DNA of 64,000 bases, taken from contig JBGAPK010000004.1 of NCBI GenBank assembly GCA_044221315.1, positions 1-64,000 of the forward strand. The letters run 5' to 3'. This document shows positions 24,825-34,111 of the stretch, one piece after another (positions within the stretch are counted from its first letter, which is position 1; the number at the start of each line of letters is the position of its first letter). The notes under the pieces were generated by a model. The model searched no databases. It had not been told where the DNA came from and was given only the letters and a program-made list of their open reading frames with translations. Both the position numbers and the translations under genes were made by a program. Source of the stretch: JAFEBO01 sp044221315. GTDB lineage: Bacteria > Planctomycetota > Phycisphaerae > Phycisphaerales > UBA1924.

Positions 24825-25637
24825 ATGCCCGGAGCACCGCTGGCGCGCTCGCCGAGTTCGCCACATCATGAACACCATCGCCCACCGACTTACTGGCGGA
24901 TGTCCACCATGCCGTTGCACGTGCTGGTGTTCCTGTTGCCGCTGATGATCGTCTACGAGTTCGGCTCGTTCTGGTATCTCCGGGACGCGGCGGGGGTCAT
25001 GCGGACGGTGGGGGCCCGCAATCTCCTCGTGCGTTTCTTCGAGGTGTTCGGCGCGGGCAGTTTTCACCTCCCCGCGATCACGCTCGTGGTCGTTCTGCTG
25101 CTGTGGCATGTGCTGAATCGTGACCCGTGGAAGATCCGGCCGGGCGTGCTGATCGGCATGGCGCTCGAATCGGCGGTGCTGGTGCTGCCGCTGCTGGTGC
25201 TCGGACTGATCATGGACTCGAGCGGAAGCAAGGGCCGGCTCGGGGCGGTGGCGATCGAGAACGCGCTTCCGGCGCTGCGAGCGGCGCCGTGGCAGGAACG
25301 GCTGACGCTCTCCATCGGGGCCGGGCTGTACGAGGAACTCGTGTTCCGCCTCGTGATGATCACGGGCCTGCACCTGATTCTCGCCGATGCGTTTCGATTG
25401 CCCAAGCACACCTCGGCGTTCATCGCGTGTCTTGCGTCCGCCGTGGCCTTTGCGCTGTACCACGACATAAGCCCGGCGGGCATTCTCAACGGAGCGGACC
25501 TGAAAGCGTTCACTTTTCTGACTGCCGCGGGGCTGTACTTCGCCGGGCTTTTCCTCGTGCGGGGCTTCGGGATTGTCGTGGCGACGCACGCGGTGTACGA
25601 CATTCTGGTGCTGGTGGTAATCCAGCCGAATCCGTAG
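24825..25637 (+). CDS. CPBP-family intramembrane metalloprotease
   Basis: A protein of about 270 residues with some six to eight hydrophobic helices. The CPBP (Abi/CAAX protease-like) motifs are present: GAGLYEELVFRLVM (motif 1, EExxxR), FALYHD (motif 2, His) and VATHAVYDIL (motif 3, His). These Glu and His residues would hold the metal inside the membrane. Members process prenylated proteins, act as bacteriocin immunity factors or have unknown targets. No partner suggests a substrate here. ATG 24825 follows GGGAG by 5 bases. GTG 24819 is a possible alternative. A low-complexity His/Pro segment precedes the first helix. Confidence 0.85.
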   Translation: MPGAPLARSPSSPHHEHHRPPTYWRMSTMPLHVLVFLLPLMIVYEFGSFWYLRDAAGVMRTVGARNLLVRFFEVFGAGSFHLPAITLVVVLLLWHVLNRDPWKIRPGVLIGMALESAVLVLPLLVLGLIMDSSGSKGRLGAVAIENALPALRAAPWQERLTLSIGAGLYEELVFRLVMITGLHLILADAFRLPKHTSAFIACLASAVAFALYHDISPAGILNGADLKAFTFLTAAGLYFAGLFLVRGFGIVVATHAVYDILVLVVIQPNP

Positions 25638-25797
25638 ATCTTTTTCGGGGCGGTCATTCCTTTGTTCGCACGCGGGCGAGAGCGATTCGGGCTGCGCCCG
25701 CCGGGCGAATGGCACCGGCGACACGGTTGACCCGTAGTCCGGCGCTGCTATTCTCTGCCCTGTCCTGGATCGCGAATCTCCGCGATTGACCGCATCT

Positions 25798-25872
25798 GGC
25801 CCCATCGTCTAGCCTGGTCCAGGACGTCAGGTTCTCATCCTGAAAACAGGGGTTCGAATCCCCTTGGGGTCA
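25798..25872 (+). tRNA. tRNA-Glu (CTC)
   Basis: It opens with the usual GGCCCCATCGTCTAG. The anticodon stem TCAGG/CCTGA closes loop TTCTCAT, so the anticodon is CTC. The T-arm is AGGGG-TTCGAAT-CCCCT. The acceptor has one G-U pair. CCA is not encoded. Confidence 0.94.
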
Positions 25873-25880
25873 CTTGAACA

Positions 25881-25909
25881 CCCCGCGAGCAATCGCGGGG
25901 TTTGTTTTT
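25881..25909 (+). terminator. Terminator after tRNA-Glu
   Basis: CCCCGCGA-GCAA-TCGCGGGG is a perfect 8-bp stem followed by TTTGTTTTT, 9 bases after the tRNA. Confidence 0.9.
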
Positions 25910-26002
25910 GACTGCTTTGCCTTGCAAAAAGGTCGAGTCGCGTCGGTACAACTCTCTTCCGACCCACCAGAACAGCCGGAATTCGCTTCCTGCGCTTGAT
26001 CG

Positions 26003-26015
26003 GTCCGTTAGACTC
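26003..26015 (+). promoter_or_regulatory. 13-base element shared with the next secreted-protein gene
   Basis: GTCCGTTAGACTC lies 38 bases ahead of the 26054 start. The identical 13 bases occur at 28453-28465, 76 bases ahead of the 28542 start. TTAGACT could be a promoter -10-like part. Function unknown. Confidence 0.35.
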
Positions 26016-26053
26016 GAAACGTCCCGCTGGATCGGGCACCGGGGAGCTTCAAA

Positions 26054-27811
26054 ATGAAGAAGTCGCGAGCCGCCGATGAAGGTCGTTCAAGTGATTCTGG
26101 TGCTCGTGCCGCGTCGGGGTGTTCGATCGCGGGCAGAGTCGGGTATCGACTCGGGGTGCTCCTCGCCGTCGAAACGTTTACGGCGTCACTCTTGGTGTTT
26201 GCTCCGCAGGCGCCCGCCCAATGCTCGCCCGGCTGGACCGGGTATTCGGTCGTCGGGGACCTTGGCGCTGCGTTCTCGATCGCCCGGATGTCGAACGGAG
26301 ATGTGATTGCGGGCGGCTATTTCTATCCCAACGGCGGCGCAGATGCCTCGACAATTTCTCGGTGGAACGGCGCTGCCTGGTCGCCGCTCGGCTTGGGCGG
26401 CCCGAACTCAAATGTCATGGCTCTCGCGGTCTTCCCCAGACCGGGCGGAGGTGAGGACCTGTACGCCGGTGGCCTCTTCAGTGGCGCGGAAAATCTTCCG
26501 GGCACGACAGGCATCGCCCGGTGGAACGGTGCGGCGTGGTCCTCGGTCGGAGGCGGAACGAACGGCAATGTCCGGGCGCTGGCCCGCATGCCCAACGGCG
26601 ACCTGATCGCCGCCGGGGCTTTCAACCGGGCCGCCGGGTTCGACGTCGAGGCCAACAGAATTGCGCGCTGGGACGGAGCTTCGTGGCATCCTCTCGGCGA
26701 AGGGATCGGCGGACTGGTCTATTCGCTTGCCGTCATGCAGAACGGCGATCTCATCGCTGGCGGGAACATTCATCACGCCGGCGGGCAGCCGGTCAACGGC
26801 ATCGCGCGATGGAATGGGGCGAACTGGGCATCGCTCGGGCTGGGGATTACCGGTGGCGGCAGTCCGACGGTGAATGCCCTGTTAGTGCTTCCGAACGGCG
26901 ATCTGATCGCCGGGAGCAATTGCTTCTTCGCCGGGGGTGCTCCCGCAAACTACATCGCCCGCTGGGACGGATCGACTTGGTCCGCTTTTCCGACAGAGCC
27001 GGACGCGCAGGTGACGTGTCTTGCTGCCCTCCCCGACGCGCCCGGCGGCGGAGATTTCGTGGCGGGTGGAGACTTCTTTCTGGCCGGACCATCACTCGTG
27101 ATGTTCGCGGCGCGTTGGACGAGCACCGGCGGCATCAACGGAAGTTGGTCCGCGCTCGGGAGCGGTCTTGACAACTATCCGTTCGCGATGGTTCCACTTC
27201 CCGGCTCGGAAGTGCTGTTTGGCGGACAATTTCTCAATGCGGGAGGCGCCACCATCCGGAAAGTCGCTCGGTACACCTTCGGAGGCACCGCCCCAAAGGT
27301 GACCACGCAGCCATCGGATTCCGCGGCCTGCGCCGATGGATCGGCCCTCTTTGTTGTCGCTGCCGCGAGCGTCCTGCCCGTCACGTATCAATGGCAAATT
27401 CAGACCGCTCCGCCTCCCGGCGCGACGTGGGCAAGTCTCGGGGCATTGCCGATCGTGCTCCCGTGCGGCGGCACGGCAAGGGCGGTTCCCGGAGGGGGGA
27501 CATCCGCCACCATCAGCGTCGCTGCGTGCCCAAACGTCAAAGAGTACAAGATCCGCTGCGTCGCTTCCAACACGTGCGGCAATACAATGAGCAACGAAGC
27601 AACGCTAAGCGTGTGCGCCGCCGACCTGGACTGCGATGGCCTTGTGGAGGACGCGGACTTCTCCGTTTTCGTGATCGCGTACAACATCCTCGATTGCACC
27701 GATCCGTCCATGGCGCCGGGGTGTCTGTCAGATTTCAATCGCGACGGCGTCGTGGACGATGCGGACTTCGGCTACTTTATTGTGGCGTACAACGCCCTGC
27801 TGTGTCCGTGA
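26054..27811 (+). CDS. Secreted WD-like repeat protein with Ig-like and dockerin-like domains
   Basis: A 585-residue exported protein. A long N-terminal region with a hydrophobic stretch (about residues 32-54) and APAQC looks like a signal peptide. Residues about 60-410 contain six or seven repeats of the pattern IARWNGAxWxxLG followed by xNGDLIAGGxF, which suggests a beta-propeller. Residues about 415-520 are Ig-like, with ACADGSALFVVAA, TYQWQ and the spaced cysteines of the family. The C-terminus is a dockerin-like pair of calcium loops, DLDCDGLVEDADFSVF and DFNRDGVVDDADFGYF, ending ALLCP. It is probably a cell-surface or extracellular structural protein. It has no catalytic motif. Three more proteins in the window carry the same C-terminal module. 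Confidence 0.8.
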   Translation: MKKSRAADEGRSSDSGARAASGCSIAGRVGYRLGVLLAVETFTASLLVFAPQAPAQCSPGWTGYSVVGDLGAAFSIARMSNGDVIAGGYFYPNGGADASTISRWNGAAWSPLGLGGPNSNVMALAVFPRPGGGEDLYAGGLFSGAENLPGTTGIARWNGAAWSSVGGGTNGNVRALARMPNGDLIAAGAFNRAAGFDVEANRIARWDGASWHPLGEGIGGLVYSLAVMQNGDLIAGGNIHHAGGQPVNGIARWNGANWASLGLGITGGGSPTVNALLVLPNGDLIAGSNCFFAGGAPANYIARWDGSTWSAFPTEPDAQVTCLAALPDAPGGGDFVAGGDFFLAGPSLVMFAARWTSTGGINGSWSALGSGLDNYPFAMVPLPGSEVLFGGQFLNAGGATIRKVARYTFGGTAPKVTTQPSDSAACADGSALFVVAAASVLPVTYQWQIQTAPPPGATWASLGALPIVLPCGGTARAVPGGGTSATISVAACPNVKEYKIRCVASNTCGNTMSNEATLSVCAADLDCDGLVEDADFSVFVIAYNILDCTDPSMAPGCLSDFNRDGVVDDADFGYFIVAYNALLCP

Positions 27812-28541
27812 TCGGGCATCGGCACTTCGCTGGGGGGCGGAACGTAATTGTCGGCCGGCGGGCATTTCGATCGGGCGGTATGAATGCACGGGCGCTTGCG
27901 GCCCGCCCACGCCGCCCGGCTAGATCACACCGTTGATGAAATCGAGCGAAGCGGAGTCGCAGTAATTCTGCGAGTTGGAAAGGTCGGTGTCGGTGTAGAA
28001 GAAATCCCCGAGCGCCACTCCGACCGTTCCGGACTGTCGCGGGATCTCGAGGCCCAGCGCCGTCGATCTGTGAGCGAATCTCTTTTCATGATGCGACGGC
28101 GATGGTGGGGCGCCGAGCAACGAACCGCAAGTGATCAGGCCGCGAAGAAAATCGTCTTCGAGGCGGGCCTGTCGTGCACCGGCCGGTGGTCAGGTTCGGG
28201 AACGAATCGCTGAAAGTCGCTTGCTCGAGGGCGGGATTGCCCGCCACCGCCCGATTTCAGTTGATCTTTGTTGCCTCGACAATTCCCGGCGGACGCTTTC
28301 CACAATCGGCTGACGATGCGCATGACGCGCTGGATCAGAAGAACGGGCGCGGCGGTGTTCGCCTCCGCTCATGGGCTGTTTTCACCGGTCTGCTTGCCGG
28401 GGAATCTTGGATTCCTCCGCATCTTCCAAAATCTGCGTCGCGACCATATTGAGTCCGTTAGACTCAAGGTGAGCGAACCGCCCTCCCGCGCCGCGTTTCG
28501 CGAATGCCCGCCGGAGGAATTCGTGGCGAGGGAGCGGAATC
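27812..28541. other. 730-base gap, possibly with a degraded gene fragment
   Basis: No convincing gene. The best minus-strand frame, 27920-28120, ends with GDFFYTDTDLSNSQNYCDSA and a stop. It reads like the tail of a protein, but no continuous frame leads into it, so it may be a remnant. A shared 13-base element lies at 28453-28465. Confidence 0.3.
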
Positions 28542-31500
28542 ATGAATCTGCTGAGTGTTTTCGTACAAGTTGTCCTGTCGAGCGCGTTCGTGCGGTCGGC
28601 CGTTTGCGTCTTGGCTGCGGTTGCTCTCGCGCCTGCCGCCGACGCGGGCGCGCGGCGCAAGCCCTCCGTCCTCGTCGTTCACGCGTCGAAATACGCGGCG
28701 GATGTGCAGGCAAAGCTGAATTCCTCGGACCAGTTCGCGTCGGTGACGCTGTTTGATGGTCGGTCGGGGACGCCCTCGCTCGCGACGCTTTTGCCCTACG
28801 ACGCCGCACTAGTTTTCAGCGACGGCAACTTCTCGAACACCACTGCGCTGGGAAACAACCTTGCCGATTACGTCGATGCGGGCGGCGGCGTGGTCAACAT
28901 GACGTTCTCCGTGGGATCGTTGTCGCCCCCTGCCGGACGGTGGAATCCTGGATATCTATGCATGTCGGCGGGAGGCGGACTTACCAACGGGAGCACGACC
29001 ACACTCAACCTGGCTTCGGTCAGCAACCAGAACCACCCAATTCTTATCGGCGTCGGCTCGTTCAGCGGCGGCACGAATTCCTACCGCTCCACACGGCGAA
29101 CGTGGTAGCCGGTGCCACGGTGGTCGCCCGGTGGACCGACAACAGCGTATTGGTTGCCACGGGGCCGTTGCCCGGCCGCGCTGATCTGAATTTCTATCCG
29201 GGATCGAAGGATGCTCGAGAGGATTTCTGGGATACCTCGACCGACGGGCTCAAGCTGATGGTCAATTCGCTCCTGTACGTCATGCGCCCGCGCGTCCTAT
29301 TGGCCGGGGCACCCAGCGACGCAACCTGGAACGACGAAGTCAAGACAAAGCTCCGCGCCACCGGTCTGCTGGGCATCGTGGATATTTTCCACACCGGTAC
29401 CGGAACCCCGACCCTCGCCCAACTCAAAGCGTACGACGCGGTGCTGGCCTATTCGGATTTTCCCGGATTTCAGAATCCAACCGCGCTCGGCAATGCTCTC
29501 GCCGACTTTGTCGATGAAGGTGGTGGCGTCGTGAGCGCCGTCTTCGCGAGCAGCAACGGGGGGAACTTTCGTCTCGGCGGGCGGTGGATCGGCACGTACG
29601 AATTGATCAGTGGAGGCTCGGGGCAGACCGGCGGCGCCGCCGCGCTTGGCGTCGTGGGCTATCCCGGACATCCGGCCATGTCGGGCGTCAATTCCTTTGT
29701 TGGTGGTGATTCATCCTACCGCCAAGCTGGTTCGGCGCTGAATTCGGGCGCCTTCCGTATCGCGTCGTGGTCGGACGGCAAGCCCCTAATCGTCGCTTCC
29801 ACGAGACTGTACAACCGCATCGACTTGGGATTCTTCCCTCCCTCGAGCGACTCGCGAGCAGACTTCTGGTTGGCGAGTTCCGATGGCGGCCGGGTCATGG
29901 CCAACGCGCTGCTGTGCACGGTCAAACCGAACATCGCGTGTGTTGCGGCCGAGCTTGCCGGATGGGCGGCGGACCCCGTTGCCAAGCTCAGCGCGTCGAG
30001 ACGATTCAGCGGTGTGGTCTTTATTGATGCCGCGAACTCGACGCCGGCCGCCGCGACTCCGCCGGCTGCACAGGCCTTGGCCGCAAGCGCGTTCGATAAC
30101 GAGGAACCGGTTGCCGACAAAGGCGTTGTCGTGCAGGCTCCCTGGAGCGTTGTGCAAGGCCGCCTGTCGGACGCACTGCTCGGGGAGAAAGAGTTTGTCC
30201 GACCCGCGGGTGGCCGGCAGATTGTGCTCGATCTGGCGGCGATGAAGATGCAGCTCGCGGGTGCGCCGGATGAGAATCTCAAGATTGCACCGGGCATCCA
30301 GCCGGCGTTGCTGGTCATCTCTCTGCCGAGGCCCGACGGGAGTTTCGAGCGGTTCGAGGTCGTCGAGTACAGCATTATGGAACCCGCGCTCGCGGCACAG
30401 TTCCCCGACTTCAAGACATACCTCGGAACGTCGCTCGACAGCCCGCAATCGGAGGCACGAATCGACGTGACCGTCCTGGGCTTCCGGGCGCAGGTGCTGA
30501 GTTCGGAGGGCTGCTATTGGATCGACCCGGTCACGATGGGTGACACCAGCCTGTATACAAGCTACCGCAAGAGCGATCTGGTTCAGCCTCAGGGCTGGAT
30601 GTGCCATGTCATGGAGGATCCGAACAACCAGCACGGAAGTCCCGTGCAGGACAATCCGTTCGAGAATCGCTCGTCGACCGGACCGACCCGTCGCGAATAC
30701 CGCTTGGCCTGCGCCGCAGACGGCGAGTACACGGCGTTCTTCGGCGGGACGGTCGCGGCCGGGCAGGCATCGATCGTGACCGCGGTGAACCGCGTGACAG
30801 GCGTCTATGAAAAGGACTTTGCCGCCCGGCTCATCCTGGTGGGGAACAACTCGAGCCTGGTTTTCACCAACGCCGCGACGGATCCCTACACCAACACCAG
30901 CCCGTCGGCGCTGCTCACGCAGAATCAGTCAACATGCGACAGCGTCATCGGCACGGCGAATTACGACATCGGCCATGTGTTCACGACCGGCGGCGGCGGC
31001 CTCGCCGGCCTTGGCGTGGTCTGCACGGCAGGTCAGAAGGCCCGAGCCGAAACGGGGCTGTCGAGTCCGACAGGCGACGGTTACTGGATCGATTACGTCG
31101 GCCACGAGATGGGCCACCAGTTCGGCGGCAACCACACGTTCAACGGCAACGACCCGGGCAATTGCGGTCCGAATCGAAATGCCTCAACCTCGGTCGAGCC
31201 GGGCTCGGGGTCGACAATCATGGCCTACGCCGGTATCTGCTCGCCCAATGATCTGCAGCCGCATTCGGACCCGTACTTCGTCGCGCGTTCGATCCAGGAG
31301 ATCACCGCGTACATCTCATCGAGGTCGTGCCAGGTGAATACGTCGCTCGGCAACAGCACGCCGAGCGTGAGCGCCGGCTCCAACTTCACGATTCCGATCC
31401 AGACTCCGTACCTGCTGACCGGTACGGGCAGCGATGGGAACGGCGATGCGCTCACGTATTGCTGGGAACAGAACATCACGTCCACCGCGGCACAGGGAAT

Positions 31501-32740
31501 TACCGGGGGCAACTTCCCCGATGTTGGCACCAACTGCTACCAGCGTTCGTTCAATCCGGTGAGCGTGCCGACGCGTCAATTCCCGGTGAATGCCAATCTG
31601 CTGGCCAACACCCTCTTCCTTGGAGAGACGCTGCCGAGCACCAGTCGCGCGATTCCGTATCGGCTGACGGTGCGCGACGGCAAGGGCGGACAGAATTTTT
31701 CCGACGTGACGATCACGTCCACAACATCGTCGGGTCCGTTCGTCGTTACGTCGCCCAATACCGCCGTTTCGTACCCCGCGCTCAGCACGCAGACCGTGAC
31801 CTGGAATGTGGCGAACACCAACGCGGCGCCGGTGAGTTGTGCCATTGTTGACATTCTCATTTCGACCTACGGGGGCAGCACGTTCCCGATCACGCTCGCG
31901 GCCGGTGTGCCGAACAGCGGTTCGGCCGTGGTCACGATGCCCAACGTCGTTACGGGAAATGCCCGCATCCAGGTCAAGGCCAGCGCCAACATTTTCTTCG
32001 ATATCAGCAACACCAACTTCAGCATCACCGCGCCGAATCCGGTGCTCAACCTGGCGCAGTTCAACGGCCTGCTGAGCTGGAGCGACAACCCCTATTTGAA
32101 CCCGACATTGACCGGAAACCAACTTGCCGATTTCGTGGATGCTGGGGGCGGCGTGGCGTCGGCTCTGTTTGCAAATATCAACATCAGTTCGAACTTTCTC
32201 CTCGGAGGTCGCTGGCCGACGCAGGGATACGACGTCATTCCGCAAGCCCTGCTCACGGGCAGTGTGACCAATTCTGCCTCGCTCGGCGCGGTGCTGGAAC
32301 CGGCGAACCCGATCGTGTCGTTCGTCCGGAAACTAACCGGCGGATCGAACAACTTCCACATTTCGGGCAATCCCCTCCTCCGCGGGCGCGAGGTGCTTCG
32401 CTGGAGCGACGGCCGCATGCTCGCGGGAGTTCACAATTTCCGCAAGCGCGTCGAATTGGGCACGTGGCCGGTGTCGGACGCCGCCTACAGCGGCTCCTGG
32501 AGCCAGCGCACGGACGGCACGTGGCTCATTGCCAACGCCCTCGACTACGCCATCCGCCATGCGCCCTGCCCGGGCGATCTCAACGGCGACGGCCTCGTCA
32601 ACGACGATGACTTCTCGATCTTCATCGGTTACTGCAACAATCTGCTCGATCCGCGCGGCGACCTCACAGGGGACGACCTGACGGAAGATGCAGATTTCAC
32701 TGTCTTTGTCGGGAACTACGACGCCCTGCTATGCCCTTGA
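28542..32740 (+). CDS. Secreted reprolysin-like metalloprotease nested in a repeat domain; frameshifted
   Basis: About 1,399 codons if one frameshift is repaired. A signal peptide precedes two full repeats of about 215 residues (roughly 28650-29920), each with ALGNxLADxVDxGGGVV and a late DFW segment, possibly a glutamine-amidotransferase-like fold. A third repeat starts at about 29925 and stops at about 30045. There a complete reprolysin unit begins: a propeptide (GVVVQAPWSVVQGRLSDAL), a zinc site HEMGHQFGGNH, a Met-turn TIMAYAG, and a beta-sandwich. At about 32040 the third repeat resumes (NLAQFNGLLSWSDN, LADFVDAGGGV). A dockerin-like pair ends the protein at YDALLCP. The frame changes near 29088: upstream codons end in NSYR-STRRTW-stop, while the expected HTANVVAGA lies one frame over. 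One base is missing, either as a true mutation or as an error. Confidence 0.8.
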
Positions 32741-32766
32741 TACCCGGCGATCGATTCTGAAGCAGC

Positions 32767-32801
32767 GCTCGGGGCGTCAGGCCCCGAGCTTCTTTGTTGT
32801 T
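32767..32801 (+). terminator. Terminator of the metalloprotease gene
   Basis: GCTCGGGGC-GTCAG-GCCCCGAGC is a 9-bp stem with a 5-base loop, followed by TTCTTTGTTGTTT. Its right part overlaps the 3' end of the convergent FMN reductase gene. Confidence 0.7.
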
Positions 32802-33358
32802 TCCACAAGTTTCTTTACGACACCGTCGATACGACTCTTCTGTTTGGGGTCCTTGAAAGCCCCGCCGGCATCAAATGCGTCGCCCGCGTTCGAGATCGCG
32901 GCCTGCTCCGGCAGGACGAGGACGCCGATGTTGCCCAGAATCGACCGGAGGTGAACCAGACCGCGCAGGCCGCCGAGCGCGCCCGGCGATGCGCTGATCA
33001 GACCAGCGACCTTGCCCTGGAAACCCGCAAGGGGCGGCTCTCCGGGCACGGGGCGGGAGACCCAGTCGATGGTGTTCTTGAGGAGGGGAGTGATCGAACT
33101 GTTGTACTCGGGCGAGGCGATCAGCAGGCCCTGATGCTCGATGAACGCCTTCTTGAGAGCCATCGCATTGGCCGGGATTCCCTCGGCCGACTCCAAATCC
33201 TGATCGACCAGCGGCAGCGGGAAGTCCTTGAGTTCAAGAAGGGTGACCTCGGCCCCGGCCTGTCGCGCCGACTCAGCAGCGATCTTCACCAGTTTTCGAT
33301 TGAACGATTCCTTGCGGGTGCTTCCTGCGAGGGCAAGGATGCGGGGGGTGGTTCCCAT
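32777..33358 (-). CDS. NADPH-dependent FMN reductase (flavodoxin-like)
   Basis: A 193-residue flavoprotein. LALAGSTRKESFNRKLV is the FMN phosphate loop, SPEYNSSITPLLKNTIDW is the family's isoalloxazine segment, and KVAGLISASPGALGG follows. Relatives (chromate or azo reductases, ArsH-like) reduce FMN, quinones or small oxidants with NAD(P)H in the cytoplasm. The start is ATG 33358. The longer open frame to 33793 is antisense to the methyltransferase gene. It is divergent from the polyketide cassette with 55 bases between, so they may share control. Confidence 0.88.
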   Translation of the reverse strand: MGTTPRILALAGSTRKESFNRKLVKIAAESARQAGAEVTLLELKDFPLPLVDQDLESAEGIPANAMALKKAFIEHQGLLIASPEYNSSITPLLKNTIDWVSRPVPGEPPLAGFQGKVAGLISASPGALGGLRGLVHLRSILGNIGVLVLPEQAAISNAGDAFDAGGAFKDPKQKSRIDGVVKKLVETTKKLGA

Positions 33359-33413
33359 GCGTGTGTCTTTCCCGGCCGCGGGCCGAATCGAGCCAATTTC
33401 CGATCCACGAGCG

Positions 33414-34109
33414 ATGGTATCTCGATCCCTGAATCCCGAGTTGATGGACGATCCGGCGATTGACCCGCGCCGGCTGGAGCATGCTCTCTCGGGACTGGCG
33501 CGACTGAACCTGGTTTCCGGCGCGTTCAATCGGACATTTAGCGTCATTGCCCGAGAGGCCCGAACCGTCGGCGGCCCGCTGACGGTGCTTGACTTTGCGT
33601 GCGCCCGAGGGGACTTCGTGCTCGATGCAGCCGCCCGGGCCGGGCGACTGGGGCTGCCGATCGAATTCAGCGGCTGCGATCTGAACGCCCGATGTATCAC
33701 GCTGGCAAGGCAGCGTGCGGACGCGCGGGGACTGGCATGCCCGTTCTTCACGCTCGATGCGATGCGCGAGCATCCGGACCGAAGGTATGACATCGCGACG
33801 GCGAGCCTCTTTCTGCATCACCTGACCGATGAGCAGGCCGTGGATTTTCTCCGGCGCATGGCCGAATGTTCCTCTCTCGTCATCGTGAACGACCTTGTCC
33901 GATCCCGACACAATCTAGCCGCAGTGGCGCTCGCCAGCCGCGTGCTCACCACCAGCCCCGTCGTGCATACGGACGCGGCGCTCTCGGTCCGGGCGGCGTT
34001 TACCAGACGGGAAATGTACAGATTGGCGGAACGCGCCGGCCTGAGCGGTGCAACGATTCTCTTCGGCGGCATCTCTCGCATGATGCTCGTCCGGAGGAAG
34101 CCCCGCTGA
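33414..34109 (+). CDS. Class I SAM-dependent methyltransferase
   Basis: A 231-residue methyltransferase. VLDFACARGDFVLDAA is motif I (SAM binding), FSGCDLNARCITLAR is the acidic end of strand 2, and IATASLFLHHLTDEQAVDFL is motif IV and beyond. The C-terminus has FTRREMYRLAERAGL. It is the first gene of a three-gene cassette with the FAD enzyme and the type III polyketide synthase, which in bacteria usually go together. It would methylate the polyketide product, or a carboxyl or hydroxyl group of it. ATG 33414 is preferred. ATG 33444 is the next option, and neither has a strong ribosome site. Confidence 0.82.
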   Translation: MVSRSLNPELMDDPAIDPRRLEHALSGLARLNLVSGAFNRTFSVIAREARTVGGPLTVLDFACARGDFVLDAAARAGRLGLPIEFSGCDLNARCITLARQRADARGLACPFFTLDAMREHPDRRYDIATASLFLHHLTDEQAVDFLRRMAECSSLVIVNDLVRSRHNLAAVALASRVLTTSPVVHTDAALSVRAAFTRREMYRLAERAGLSGATILFGGISRMMLVRRKPR

Positions 34110-34111
34110 GC

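Noticed and set aside
24231..25805. A 524-codon minus-strand frame across rpsT and the CPBP gene
   Set aside because: Antisense of two recognised genes and part of tRNA-Arg.
28940..29090. A separate start for the metalloprotease at 28940
   Set aside because: The residues before about 29090 in that frame are antisense-like and repetitive. The true N-terminus with signal peptide lies in the other frame from 28542, and the two join by a one-base shift.
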